Source: Acidobacteriota bacterium
GTDB lineage: Bacteria; Acidobacteriota; Blastocatellia; UBA7656
Length of the DNA stretch: 64,000 nt
Direction of reading: 5' to 3'
Assembly (NCBI GenBank): GCA_016201275.1
Contig: JACQDB010000024.1
Location: forward strand, 37,033 to 101,032
This document shows positions 17,277 through 26,397 of this stretch, piece by piece; positions within the stretch are counted from its first letter, which is position 1; every line of letters starts with the position of its first letter. The position numbers were made by a program, and so were the translations under genes. The notes under the pieces were generated by a model. It was not told where the DNA came from. It saw only the letters and a list, made by a program, of their open reading frames with translations, and did no database searches.

Positions 17277-18053
17277 TCAATGCCCCAGGTGCAAGGCTTC
17301 CAATAACAACTCCGTCAGGTACAATAGCGCAACGCCCGCAAAGACAATGAAGGAGGTAACGATGCCGCCTTCGCGTTTGTTGACTTCGGGAATCAAATCC
17401 GAAGCCGCTACGTACAGCGTCACGCCTGCTGAAAGCGGCAAAACATAATAAGAAAGCGGGCGCGAATAAACCGCGACGTTTTGAAACAGCAAGACCAATG
17501 TCACCCCGGCAAGCGTCGCCAGGCCAATGGCAAAAGCCGCCAGCAAGGCGCTGCGCGATGAGCGTTTCGCCGCCAGCATCATCGAAGCGACCGTGAAGCC
17601 TTCGGGCAGTTTGTGCAACAGAATGGCGATGAAAATCAAGACGCCCAGTTGCGTGTTGACTAGCGAAGCGACGGCTATGGAAACCCCATCAAAAAAGGCA
17701 TGAATGAGTAACGCGCCGACGCCTACGAGGGCGGCGTGTTGCGCCAACATCGCCTCTTCGTGCGTCTCTTCGCCGAAATGAAAATGCGGCGCAATGGTAT
17801 GCTCGAAAAATTGAATCAACAGATAGCCGCCCAACAGCCAGAGCATAGGCGTGAGGGCTTCGCCGCGCCACAACTCTACGCTTTCGGGAATGATTTTCAA
17901 AAACACCGCCGCCAGCATGAAGCCCGCACCGAGGGCAATCAAATAACGCAGCGCGGTCTGCCCCAAGCGACGCGAAGATACCAACAACCCGCCTAAGACA
18001 TTGGCCGCCGCCGCCGTCAAACCGTATAGAATGATCAAAGGACTGTTGCCCAT
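17277..18053 (-). CDS. ZIP-family divalent metal transporter
   Basis: About 258 residues from ATG 18053, which has GGGAG 8 nt upstream; an upstream TTG (18071) would add six residues. Eight hydrophobic segments are visible. The ZIP signatures are present: LIHAFFDGVSIAVAS in helix IV and ILLHKLPEGFTVASMM in helix V, whose His, Glu and Asp residues line the metal path. A His-rich loop (HTIAPHFHFGEETHEE) lies between helices III and IV, as in many zinc transporters. Likely imports zinc or another divalent metal; substrate not determinable by eye. Confidence 0.88.
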   Translation of the reverse strand: MGNSPLIILYGLTAAAANVLGGLLVSSRRLGQTALRYLIALGAGFMLAAVFLKIIPESVELWRGEALTPMLWLLGGYLLIQFFEHTIAPHFHFGEETHEEAMLAQHAALVGVGALLIHAFFDGVSIAVASLVNTQLGVLIFIAILLHKLPEGFTVASMMLAAKRSSRSALLAAFAIGLATLAGVTLVLLFQNVAVYSRPLSYYVLPLSAGVTLYVAASDLIPEVNKREGGIVTSFIVFAGVALLYLTELLLEALHLGH

Positions 18054-18236
18054 CAAAACTGGCTCCCGCAATGAATTTGAAAGTCCGGCACTATACCATA
18101 CTTGTTGAATTTCGGGAATGCGCGTATGATGGCCTTACCCTCTTAGACGCAAACTCCAACAAGCCCCAAAGTCACCACATTGCAACGCCGGATAAATGAT
18201 TAACTTACCCTTTTTCAAGCGCTTTGTTTTTGCCTA

Positions 18237-18265
18237 TTGACACACCTCTTTAACTGACGTAGGAT
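18237..18265 (+). promoter_or_regulatory. sigma70-type promoter of the dcw cluster
   Basis: TTGACA (18237-18242), a 17-bp spacer and TAGGAT (18260-18265). Expected transcription start near 18272, inside the adjacent MraZ box. The -35 is a perfect consensus match. The rest of the 18072-18390 spacer shows only leader sequence. Confidence 0.75.
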
Positions 18266-18291
18266 AAGTGGCCTGAAGTGGCCTAAAGTGG
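18266..18291 (+). promoter_or_regulatory. MraZ operator (mraZ box)
   Basis: Three direct repeats AAGTGG at 18266, 18276 and 18286, spaced exactly 10 bp. Known MraZ boxes are direct GTGG-containing repeats with one-helical-turn spacing upstream of mraZ. The overlap with the -10/start region predicts autorepression of the cluster by MraZ. Confidence 0.8.
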
Positions 18292-18390
18292 ACTTCCGTT
18301 AAAAAACGAAGTGAACTACTGTTTGAAAGCAAAGGTAAGCTGGCGAACCTTAAAGCTCAACTTTAAGTGTTACAGGCACGGTGACGGGCA

Positions 18391-18831
18391 ATGCTGCGTG
18401 GCAATTATACGGTCAAGATAGACAATAAAGGGCGCATCAAAATGCCTGCAGCCTACCGCCGTTACATAGACGAGCATTACGGCGCAGAGTTTTATATCAC
18501 CAGTTTGACCGGCGAATGCGCCCGACTATACCCCATGCAGGAATGGTTGAACATTGAAGAGAAGTTGCAATCTCGCGGCACTATGGATATGGCGGTGCGA
18601 AAATTTCTGGATCGCACTAACTATTATGGACAGCTTGCGGAGATGGATTCGCAGGGGCGAATTTTGATTCATCCGCTGCTGCGTTCCAGCGCACAATTAT
18701 CGGGCGATGTGGCGATTCTCGGTTACCTGCAATATCTGGAAGTTTGGGAACTCGACAAATTCACCGTCCGTTTGGAAAGCCAGCCCTACACCGCTGAAGA
18801 CGCTGCCAGCCTGGCACAATTGGGCGTGTAA
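18391..18831 (+). CDS. mraZ: transcriptional regulator MraZ
   Basis: 146 residues with two SpoVT/AbrB-like halves: MLRGNYTVKIDNKGRIKMPA at the N-terminus, and LAEMDSQGRILIHPLLR in the second half. MraZ forms rings and binds GTGG direct repeats upstream of its own gene, repressing the division and cell-wall cluster; such repeats are seen at 18266-18291. It is the first gene of the dcw cluster. Length and spacing are normal. Confidence 0.96.
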   Translation: MLRGNYTVKIDNKGRIKMPAAYRRYIDEHYGAEFYITSLTGECARLYPMQEWLNIEEKLQSRGTMDMAVRKFLDRTNYYGQLAEMDSQGRILIHPLLRSSAQLSGDVAILGYLQYLEVWELDKFTVRLESQPYTAEDAASLAQLGV

Positions 18832-18875
18832 GGCTTGGGTAGGCTGCCATTCATCAGCCCTCAAAGGAGAGAGAG

Positions 18876-19121
18876 ATGCCATTTTTGAATCTACGCACAG
18901 TCAAAGGTCTGCTGAACGATGAACAGAAGAAATATCTGATGGACAAGTTCACCGAGCTATTGATCGAAACAGAAGGTGGCGGTAATCCTGAATTCAGAAA
19001 AATGGTATGGATTCAGATTGAGGAAGAAGAGCCTGGGCATTGGCAAATTGGCGAGCTACGCCCCACGCCCGAAACCATCGCTGGCTTTGTCCAGCAGCGC
19101 GAAGCGCAACGCACCAAGTGA
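18876..19121 (+). CDS. small tautomerase-family (4-OT-like) protein
   Basis: 81 residues starting MPFLNLRTVKGLL. The proline directly after Met would be the catalytic N-terminal Pro1 of 4-oxalocrotonate tautomerases, and the pattern NDEQKKYLMDKFTELLIETEG followed by MVWIQIEEEEPGHWQIGE fits that fold (beta-alpha-beta). AAAGGAGAGAGAG just upstream is a strong ribosome-binding site. It sits between mraZ and rsmH, a place where dcw clusters normally have no such gene. Substrate unknown. Confidence 0.75.
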   Translation: MPFLNLRTVKGLLNDEQKKYLMDKFTELLIETEGGGNPEFRKMVWIQIEEEEPGHWQIGELRPTPETIAGFVQQREAQRTK

Positions 19122-19301
19122 ATAAGCGCCTACTATGGAGCCGCGCAAAAAGAGTCTTCGAGAAGCATAGTTTTAGATTGACCATGCATGAGATGAGGCT
19201 GGATTTAGCCGAGGCTGCAACGCAGTAGCGTATCCCAGAACAAGGCATAACGGCTCAACAGCAGCAATGCAAAACAGTTGAAGAACAGCGATGGAAAGAA
19301 G

Positions 19302-20348
19302 ATGTCTCCGACCGATGATGAGCATAGTTACTCGCACCAACCGGTTTTGCTGGAAGAAACGCTGGACTGGCTCAGACCCGCAAGCGGCGGCACTTTTGTT
19401 GATTGCACTCTAGGCTTGGGCGGACACGCAGAGGCTATGCTAAAGGCCTCGCCCGAAACCAGAGTCATCGGGTTCGATCAAGACTTGAAGGCTCTGGCGA
19501 TGGCGCGTGAACGGCTTGAAAAATTCACCGATAGGTTTCAAGCCGTTCACACGAATTTCAAAAACTTGAGCGCCGCGCTCAACCAACTGGGCATCACGCA
19601 AGTGCAAGGCGTCTTGGCAGACCTTGGCGTTTCGTCGCTACAGTTTGACAACCCGGAACGCGGCTTCAGTTTCGCCGCCGACGCGCCCTTGGATATGCGT
19701 ATGGATCAGACGCAAGGAGAAACGGCGGCGGATTTCGTCAACCATTTGTCCGAAGCAGAATTGGCGGACTTGATATTTGAATACGGTGAAGAACGCGGGG
19801 CGCGCAAAATCGCCAAAAGAATCGTCCGCGACAGACAGCAACAGCCCATAGAGACGACCAAACAATTGGCAGACTTGGTTATACGTGCTTTGAATGTTCC
19901 GGGGCGCTGGCGCATACATCCAGCGACGCGCACCTTTCAAGCTTTTCGTATAGCCGTCAACGACGAGTTGAAAGTCTTAGAGTCATTTATCCCCGCAGCG
20001 ATTTCGGCGCTGGCCAGCGGTGGACGATTGGCCATTATTGCGTTTCACTCGCTGGAAGATCGCCTCGTCAAACGCGCCTTTCAACGCGACGCCGGGCAGT
20101 GTTTCTGCGAAAGCAAGCGTAGAGTGACGCGACCTGTGAGTGATAAAAAACTTCGCACGGCGATGAAGTATGACACCGTTGACGAAGCCTTGATTTTGAC
20201 AACCCGCGATGCAGTCATTTGCGCTTCGTGCGGTGCGCGCTTGCGTATCCGTCCCCTCACCCGCAAGCCTGTACGACCGAGTGACCTGGAAATCGCGCAC
20301 AACTTCCGCTCCCGCAGCGCACTACTTCGTGTGTGCGAGAGAATTTAA
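19302..20348 (+). CDS. rsmH: 16S rRNA (cytosine1402-N4)-methyltransferase
   Basis: About 348 residues. ATG at 19302 (MSPTDDEHSYSHQPVLLEE) is chosen over an in-frame TTG at 19278; a GGAAAGA purine run precedes it. Motifs of RsmH/MraW are clear: SYSHQPVLLEETL, FVDCTLGLGGHAEAML (SAM site), GVLADLGVSSLQFDNPERGF, ATRTFQAFRIAVNDEL and LAIIAFHSLEDRLVKRAF. It methylates C1402 in the decoding centre of 16S rRNA. Its position after mraZ is standard. Confidence 0.96.
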   Translation: MSPTDDEHSYSHQPVLLEETLDWLRPASGGTFVDCTLGLGGHAEAMLKASPETRVIGFDQDLKALAMARERLEKFTDRFQAVHTNFKNLSAALNQLGITQVQGVLADLGVSSLQFDNPERGFSFAADAPLDMRMDQTQGETAADFVNHLSEAELADLIFEYGEERGARKIAKRIVRDRQQQPIETTKQLADLVIRALNVPGRWRIHPATRTFQAFRIAVNDELKVLESFIPAAISALASGGRLAIIAFHSLEDRLVKRAFQRDAGQCFCESKRRVTRPVSDKKLRTAMKYDTVDEALILTTRDAVICASCGARLRIRPLTRKPVRPSDLEIAHNFRSRSALLRVCERI

Positions 20349-20498
20349 AAATTCTCTGAGGAACTTTAGCCCTGAACCGAGTGGGTACGCAGGCGGTTTT
20401 TCATCCAGCGTCCGCCCGGCGTGGTCGTACGCCGACACGCCATCGGCAGTTGGATAAAAAGCTGATGTACCGCCATCCCAACTTGAGGCAAAAGAGTT

Positions 20499-20840
20499 AT
20501 GACCAGTCGTTTCATTCCAACCAAGCCGATTCACAATGCCGGCGTCAAAAGACCTGTGAGCGTCCGCGTGTTTGTCTGGCTGGCGATTGTTGCCGTCATC
20601 GGCACACTCATCTGTAGTGGTTTTGTTATCAGCGCCCGCCAACATTTTGAAGCGGTTTCGGTGGGCTATAAAAGCGAAGAGTTGCGCCAACAGGAACAGC
20701 AGTTGAGCGAGAAGGTGCGCCGTCTGGAACTGGAGCGCAACCGCATCACTTCGCCCATCGAGATGGAGCAACGCGCTTTCAAGCTGGGCTTGGTGCGACC
20801 GCTCGCCAAGAAGGCCGAAATTCGTCGCCCGATTAATTGA
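20499..20840 (+). CDS. ftsL: cell division protein FtsL-like
   Basis: 113 residues: a short cytoplasmic N-terminus, one membrane span (about 25-47, VFVWLAIVAVIGTLICSGFVI) and a periplasmic coiled coil (YKSEELRQQEQQLSEKVRRL). This topology, the size and the place between rsmH and ftsI identify it as FtsL, which joins FtsB and FtsQ in the divisome and activates FtsWI. Primary sequence of FtsL is poorly conserved, so the call rests on architecture and synteny. Confidence 0.82.
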   Translation: MTSRFIPTKPIHNAGVKRPVSVRVFVWLAIVAVIGTLICSGFVISARQHFEAVSVGYKSEELRQQEQQLSEKVRRLELERNRITSPIEMEQRAFKLGLVRPLAKKAEIRRPIN

Positions 20841-20892
20841 ATCGTCATCAAGCGTCAGGCACCACAGCGAGGCCATAGAAGCGAGATTGATT

Positions 20893-23043
20893 ATGCCGTC
20901 AAAAAGCAAAACCCCGAAAAACCGCCTGCGAATTATTCAACTGCTGATTATCGTTTGGCTACTGGCCATTTGTGCGCGACTCGTGTGGCTGCAAGTAAAA
21001 GAGTATCCCAACTTGAGCGCACGCGCCGAGCGCCAACAGCAAGCCTCCATTCCTCTCACCCCCATGCGCGGCGTGATTTACGATAGAAATGGCAACGAAC
21101 TGGCGCGCTCTTCCGAAGTCAAATCGCTGTATGCCTATCCGAATCAAATCACGGATGCCCAACTCATCGCGCCACGGCTGGCGAAAATCCTCGACCTCGA
21201 CAAAGACGAGTTGCTGAAACGCCTGAAAGCCAGCGACAAAGTTTGCGTCGCCATCAAACGCAAACTCTCCGACCAAGAAGTGGCGCAGGTTGACGCTTTG
21301 AACTTGCAAGGCTTGCGCTACGTCAACGAGATGAAGCGCCAGTATTTGAATGGCACCACGGCGGCTCACGTTTTAGGCTTTGTGGACGTGGATGAAAAAG
21401 GCTTGAGCGGGTTGGAGCGTTATTTCGATCAGACGATTCGCGGTCAGGAAGGTAAGATGACCGTCACCTTTGACGCCCTCAAAAAACCTTTCGACCACGA
21501 AATCGAAAAGTCCGTGCAGGGCGCTAACATTCATCTGACGCTGGACGCCACCATTCAACATTACGCCGAAAAAGCGTTGCGCGAAGGCATACGCCGCAGC
21601 AACGCGCGCGGCGGCACTCTGGTGATGATGAAACCGGCGACCGGCGAAATTCTGGCGCTCGCCAGTTATCCCACCTTTGATCCCAACGATGTCAGCGATT
21701 CGACCGATCTGCAAAAACGCAATCGCGCCATCGAGACGGCGTTCGAGCCGGGTTCGATTTTCAAGATCGTGGCCTATTCGGCGGCGCTCGAAGAAAAACT
21801 CATCACGCCCAATACGCTGATCAATTGCGGCAACGGCACGATCACCATTAACGGGCAGAAGATTCAAGACACACATCCGCACAGCAGCTTGACCGCCACC
21901 CAGGCGCTGGCGCAATCCTCGAACGTCGCCGCTATCATCATCGGCCAGAAGCTCGGCTATGAACGCTTGGCGCAATACATCGAGCGCTTCGGTTTCGGGC
22001 AGCGCACCAAAATCGAATTGCCTGCCGAATCACGCGGCATTCTGACCAATGTCAAACACTGGACGCCGACCATTCCCATAGGTTACGGCATCAGCGTCAC
22101 CGCCGTGCAGGCAGCGGCAGCCTTTTCCTGCATCGCCAACGGCGGCACCTGGGTGCAGCCGCATCTGGTCAAACAGATCACCTCCACCTACGGCGAAATC
22201 ATCAGCGAACCGCAGGGCGAAAGGCATCGAGTCATCAGCCCTGACACCGCTGCGACCTTGACCTCTATGCTTGAAGGCGTGGTGGTTCGCGGCACAGCCA
22301 AGGCCGCCAAAATCGAAGGCTATCGCGCCGCCGGGAAAACCGGCACCTCGAAAAAAGCCAACGGCAAACACGGCTATATGGCAGGCAAATACGTCGCCTC
22401 ATTCGCTGGATTTGCGCCTGTCGAAAATCCCGAAATCGTCTGCATCGTTTCGATAGACGAACCCGTTGGCGCTTATTTCGGCGGCGATGTGGCGGCTCCG
22501 ATTTTCGCGCAGGCCGTTTCGCACGCCCTGCAAATTATGGGCGTTGCCCCGGAAAACGCGGTGGAATCTTCGTTCGTGGCAGGCGGCGTGAAAACTTTTG
22601 AAGTGCCGCAACTGGTTGATGAACGCCCGTTGCTTTCGCAAACGCCTGCCGCCAATCAAGGAGTTGCCCAGGCCGCGAAAGCATCTTCCGCACCGCCAAC
22701 GCCAAACGCGGAAGCCCCCGCTAACCATAACCCAAACCGCGAGGCCGACGATAAAGAAGCCCAAAATGTTCATCAAGCTTCCGGTGAAATTCTGGTGCCG
22801 GATTTGAATGGGCGCGGCATACGCGAAGCCCTCGCTTTGTGCGCCAGTCGCGGCTTGAAATTGCAGGCCAACGGCGAAGGCATCGTCTCCGGCCAAAGTC
22901 CGCCGCCCGGCACTTATGTGACCAAAGAAGTCATCTGTCGCGTGCGACTTGTCCGCACCATGCAGAAAAAGAGTCCGCCAGCACGCGACCCGAAAAAACC
23001 TCCCGCCGCCCACGCACAGGCCACAGCGACGCGAGCGCAGTAA
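20893..23043 (+). CDS. ftsI: class B penicillin-binding protein FtsI with C-terminal PASTA domain
   Basis: 716 residues from ATG 20893 (an adjacent TTG would add two). Septal transpeptidase that crosslinks peptidoglycan with FtsW. One N-terminal membrane span (IIQLLIIVWLLAICARLVWL) and a pedestal domain (RGVIYDRNGNELARS) come first. The transpeptidase domain has EPGSIFK (S288, K291), SSN (342-344) and KTGT (from 481). After an Ala/Pro-rich linker (about 585-630) comes one PASTA-like repeat (ILVPDLNGRGIREALAL to VICRVRLV), then a basic tail. PASTA on FtsI is known in some phyla but absent from the E. coli protein. Confidence 0.95.
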   Translation: MPSKSKTPKNRLRIIQLLIIVWLLAICARLVWLQVKEYPNLSARAERQQQASIPLTPMRGVIYDRNGNELARSSEVKSLYAYPNQITDAQLIAPRLAKILDLDKDELLKRLKASDKVCVAIKRKLSDQEVAQVDALNLQGLRYVNEMKRQYLNGTTAAHVLGFVDVDEKGLSGLERYFDQTIRGQEGKMTVTFDALKKPFDHEIEKSVQGANIHLTLDATIQHYAEKALREGIRRSNARGGTLVMMKPATGEILALASYPTFDPNDVSDSTDLQKRNRAIETAFEPGSIFKIVAYSAALEEKLITPNTLINCGNGTITINGQKIQDTHPHSSLTATQALAQSSNVAAIIIGQKLGYERLAQYIERFGFGQRTKIELPAESRGILTNVKHWTPTIPIGYGISVTAVQAAAAFSCIANGGTWVQPHLVKQITSTYGEIISEPQGERHRVISPDTAATLTSMLEGVVVRGTAKAAKIEGYRAAGKTGTSKKANGKHGYMAGKYVASFAGFAPVENPEIVCIVSIDEPVGAYFGGDVAAPIFAQAVSHALQIMGVAPENAVESSFVAGGVKTFEVPQLVDERPLLSQTPAANQGVAQAAKASSAPPTPNAEAPANHNPNREADDKEAQNVHQASGEILVPDLNGRGIREALALCASRGLKLQANGEGIVSGQSPPPGTYVTKEVICRVRLVRTMQKKSPPARDPKKPPAAHAQATATRAQ

Positions 23044-23048
23044 ACCGT

Positions 23049-23071
23049 AGAGCAAGCACAGCGCTTGCTCT
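23049..23071 (+). terminator. hairpin between ftsI and murE
   Basis: A 9-bp stem AGAGCAAGC / GCTTGCTCT (23049-23057 / 23063-23071), 5-nt loop, followed by TATTGGCATTTTTATC. Possible weak terminator or mRNA stabiliser inside the cluster. Confidence 0.45.
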
Positions 23072-23178
23072 ATTGGCATTTTTATCGAAGCAAAAAATAA
23101 GCGCAGAAGGCCACGCAGCAGCGCGTAGCCGCTGGCGCAAAAAGCTAAACAAAAGATTCAGAAAACGAAAAGACCAAC

Positions 23179-24672
23179 TTGAAACTCGCAGATTTAGCCA
23201 AACAAATAAAGGCCATCAACGCCCACGGCAACCTCGCAGCAGAGGCGCTTGACGTGACGCACGATTCCCGCGTCGGCACACCCGGCACCGTCTTCGTAGC
23301 GATTCGCGGCGATAAATTTGACGCTCACCAATTCATTCCGCAGGCCGTCGCGCAAGGCGCAATCGCCGTCATCTCCGAACAAAGCCTGGCGGCAGCCACA
23401 CCGGCTCCGGCGTGGTTGCAAGTCACGAATGCGCGTGCGGCATTGGCGCAGGCGGCGGCAGCGATTTACGGTCATCCGGCGACGAAATTAAAAGTCACAG
23501 GCATCACCGGAACCAATGGCAAAACCACCACCGCGCATCTGGTGGACGCCATCATTCGCGCCGCTGAAAACACCTCGGCGATGTTTGGCACCATCAAGCA
23601 TCGCATAGGCAACAACACCGCAACCGCCAGGCACACAACGCCCGAAGCCGCAGACCTTCAACGTATGCTGGCGCAAGCCCTAGCCGCCGGTTGTCAATCG
23701 GCGGTGATGGAAATTTCGTCGCACGCCATCGCCTTGCATCGCGCCGATAGTTTGCCACTAGCGGCGGCGGTGTTCACCAATTTGACCCGCGACCATCTTG
23801 ATTATCACAAGACGATGGATAGTTATTTCGCCGCGAAAGAAAAACTCTTCACCGGCGCTCTGGGTGGCGCACCGCAAGCCTCGATCATCAACTTTGATGA
23901 CGAGTACGGACAGCGCTTAATCAAAACCGCGCAAGGCAAAATCAGCACCTATGGCTTTCATGAAAAAGCCGATGTGCGAACCACTGATTTCCAGTTGAGC
24001 GCCAGCGGTCTGGCCTTCAACGCAATCACTCCTGCGGGTGAAGTTGAAATCACCTCGGCGCTGGTGGGACGCTTTCACGTTTACAATATTCTCGCAGCCC
24101 TCGCCACAGGATTGGCTCTGGGATTCGGTTTGACGGTTTGCGCCGCTGGTATTGCCAATTGCCAAACCGTCGCCGGACGCTTCGAGCAAGTGAGATTAGA
24201 CGACGCGCACCAAGTGAATTTCGCGGTTATCGTGGATTACGCGCACACCGATGATGCTTTGAAAAATGTTTTGCAAACGGCGCGTGAAGTCGTAGGCAGC
24301 GAGCATCGCGTCATCACGGTATTCGGTTGCGGCGGCGACCGTGATCGCACCAAACGCCCGATTATGGGCGAAGTCGCGGCGAGTTTGAGCGATGTAGTGA
24401 TTGTCACCTCGGACAATCCGCGCAGTGAAGACCCGCTCGCGATTATCGCAGAGATTGAAGTGGGCTTGAAAAAATCATCGCGCCCGTATGCAAAAGTTGC
24501 CGACCGCCGCGCCGCGATTTTTCAAGCCATCAACGAAGCACAGGAAGGCGATCTGGTCATCATCGCCGGAAAAGGTCACGAAGATTATCAAATCCTCAAA
24601 GACCGGACGATTCATTTCGATGACCGCGAAACGGCGCGTGAAGCGATGATGAAACGAGTGGGATTTTCATAA
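23179..24672 (+). CDS. murE: UDP-MurNAc-tripeptide synthetase MurE (meso-DAP type)
   Basis: 497 residues. Adds the third amino acid to UDP-MurNAc-L-Ala-D-Glu. ATP-binding GITGTNGKTTTAHLVDAI, the central HTTPEAADLQRML and AVFTNLTRDHLDYHKTMDSY are conserved. The DNPR motif in VTSDNPRSEDPLA is the classical marker for meso-diaminopimelate selection, so the peptidoglycan is predicted to be DAP-type. The start is TTG at 23179 (MKLADLAKQIKA); no in-frame ATG or good Shine-Dalgarno is visible nearby, so the exact start is uncertain. Confidence 0.95.
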   Translation: MKLADLAKQIKAINAHGNLAAEALDVTHDSRVGTPGTVFVAIRGDKFDAHQFIPQAVAQGAIAVISEQSLAAATPAPAWLQVTNARAALAQAAAAIYGHPATKLKVTGITGTNGKTTTAHLVDAIIRAAENTSAMFGTIKHRIGNNTATARHTTPEAADLQRMLAQALAAGCQSAVMEISSHAIALHRADSLPLAAAVFTNLTRDHLDYHKTMDSYFAAKEKLFTGALGGAPQASIINFDDEYGQRLIKTAQGKISTYGFHEKADVRTTDFQLSASGLAFNAITPAGEVEITSALVGRFHVYNILAALATGLALGFGLTVCAAGIANCQTVAGRFEQVRLDDAHQVNFAVIVDYAHTDDALKNVLQTAREVVGSEHRVITVFGCGGDRDRTKRPIMGEVAASLSDVVIVTSDNPRSEDPLAIIAEIEVGLKKSSRPYAKVADRRAAIFQAINEAQEGDLVIIAGKGHEDYQILKDRTIHFDDRETAREAMMKRVGFS

Positions 24673-24717
24673 GCGATGCCAAGAAGATTTAAGATCGCAA
24701 GAAGCAGTAGAAGTCTT

Positions 24718-24747
24718 GTACGGGCGACCACAGAGGGTCGCCCGTAC
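24718..24747. repeat. palindrome GTACGGGCGACC between murE and murF
   Basis: Perfect 12-bp arms (24718-24729 / 24736-24747) with a 6-nt loop. The same GTACGGGCGACC core forms the arms of the long palindrome at 44150-44233. Confidence 0.8.
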
Positions 24748-24808
24748 AGGAATGCTGATTTTTTTACCATAAAAAGATTTGCTGCAAATCTATAGATTGA
24801 ACATACGA

Positions 24809-26260
24809 ATGCAACTCAGTGAAACAATAAAAATTTTCGGTTCAAAGGTCAGCGATGAAACGCTTGCGGCAGAACTTTCCGGGCGCGACATTCTCGGCTA
24901 TTCGATAGATTCGCGCACTCTTCGCAAAGGCGAATTGTTCTTTGCGATTCGCGGCGAAGTTCACGACGGTCACAAATTCGTTGCTGAAGTTTTACGGCGC
25001 GGCGCAATCGCCGCAGTGGTCAACAAGGATTCAGATATAAGCGCAAACCTGCAAACCTCGGACGCCGGACAGCGAACTCAAGACCACGGACTTCGGCTTT
25101 TCATTGCCGACACGCTCGATGCTTTGCAGCAACTCGCTTCTGCCGTAGTGAAAAGTTGGCGCGGGCAACTGGTCGCCATCACCGGCAGCGCGGGCAAAAC
25201 GACGACCAAAGAATTGACCGCCGCGACGCTCGAAAAAATCGGACGAGTGATGAAGACCAAAGGCAATTTGAATAACGCTTACGGCTTGCCGCTTTCGATT
25301 TTGCAGATGGAATCCAACGGCGCGCACGCCGACGATTTCGCTTACGGCGTCTTCGAGATGGGCATGAATCACGCCGGAGAAATTGCCGCGATGACGAAAT
25401 TCGCGCCACCCGATGTAGCCGTCATCACCAACGTAGCGGCGGTGCATCTGGAATATTTCGCTTCGGTTGATGCCATCGCCGAGGCCAAAGCCGAATTGAT
25501 TTCTGGCGTCAAAGCCAACGGCGCGGCGGTGTTGAATGCCGATGATGTTCGCGTCTTGCGTATGCGCGAGTTGCGCGATGACTTGATGATTCGCACTTAT
25601 GGCATTGACCAAGAGGCCGCTGTGATGGCGCGAGACATCGAAGCTGATGGTTTGCGCGGCACGAAATTTTTACTGACCACGCCAAGCGGCGAAGTAAAAA
25701 TCAGCTTGCCTCTACCCGGTCGCCATAATCTTTATAACGCGCTGGCGGCGGCTACCGTGGCCGATTTTTATCAAGCGCCGCTCGAAGCCATCGCCGAAGC
25801 GTTGGCCGAAGTTGCCAGCCCGAAAATGCGCGGCGAGGTGACGCACAGCGACGCCGGTTTCACTTTGATTGATGATTCGTACAACTCGAATCCACGCGCT
25901 CTTGTCGAGATGGTTACAGCGATGACGGCAAGCAAAGGCTACGCCAGAAAGATTGTCGTTGCCGGTGAAATGTTGGAGTTGGGCGCAGCCGGTGCGACGC
26001 TTCATTACGAGGCCGGACGCCGTATTGCCGAACTCGGCATTGATGTCGTAATCGGCGTGCGCGGCTTGGCAAGCGAACTCGTCAAAGGCGCAATAGACGC
26101 GGGGATGACACCGACAGCCGCCACTTTTTTTGCCACGTCCGCCGAAGCCGCAGAGTTTTTGTTGACTGAAGTACGAGCGCAAGACCTCATTCTGGTCAAA
26201 GGCTCAAGAGGAGTAAAAACCGAAATCGTTGTCGAAAAGATCAAGCAAAAAAGTCCGTAG
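24809..26260 (+). CDS. murF: UDP-MurNAc-tripeptide--D-Ala-D-Ala ligase MurF
   Basis: 483 residues from ATG 24809 (MQLSETIKIFG); a TTG ten codons earlier is less likely. ATP site AITGSAGKTTTKELTAATL, then LNNAYGLPLSIL, FEMGMNHAGEIAAMTKF, DVAVITNVAAVHLEYF and the C-terminal LIDDSYNSNPRALVEM are all MurF signatures. It adds D-Ala-D-Ala to complete the pentapeptide. The last codons, ending K-S-P-stop, lie inside a GTCCNTA heptamer array, so the repeat provides the stop codon. Confidence 0.95.
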   Translation: MQLSETIKIFGSKVSDETLAAELSGRDILGYSIDSRTLRKGELFFAIRGEVHDGHKFVAEVLRRGAIAAVVNKDSDISANLQTSDAGQRTQDHGLRLFIADTLDALQQLASAVVKSWRGQLVAITGSAGKTTTKELTAATLEKIGRVMKTKGNLNNAYGLPLSILQMESNGAHADDFAYGVFEMGMNHAGEIAAMTKFAPPDVAVITNVAAVHLEYFASVDAIAEAKAELISGVKANGAAVLNADDVRVLRMRELRDDLMIRTYGIDQEAAVMARDIEADGLRGTKFLLTTPSGEVKISLPLPGRHNLYNALAAATVADFYQAPLEAIAEALAEVASPKMRGEVTHSDAGFTLIDDSYNSNPRALVEMVTAMTASKGYARKIVVAGEMLELGAAGATLHYEAGRRIAELGIDVVIGVRGLASELVKGAIDAGMTPTAATFFATSAEAAEFLLTEVRAQDLILVKGSRGVKTEIVVEKIKQKSP

Positions 26261-26397
26261 TCCCTCGTCCTTAGTCCTCAGCTTGTTGACTTGATGTCTT
26301 GAAACAGGCTACAGGAGCCGCTTTCAAGGCTGGCAAGAAATCAGCTAAGGACTAAGGAGAACGAAGGGCGAGGGACTACGGACTAAGGACTAAGGGA
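26253..26397. repeat. inverted heptamer block between murF and mraY
   Basis: Left arm: four 7-nt units (GTCCGTA, GTCCCTC, GTCCTTA, GTCCTCA, 26253-26280), containing the murF stop TAG. Core 26296-26358 with nested stems CTTGAAA/TTTCAAG and GGCT/AGCC. Right arm: CTAAGGA-type units to 26397; AAGGA at 26385-26389 lies 8 nt before the mraY ATG. The core recurs with 3 differences in 63 bp at 33678-33740. Confidence 0.85.
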
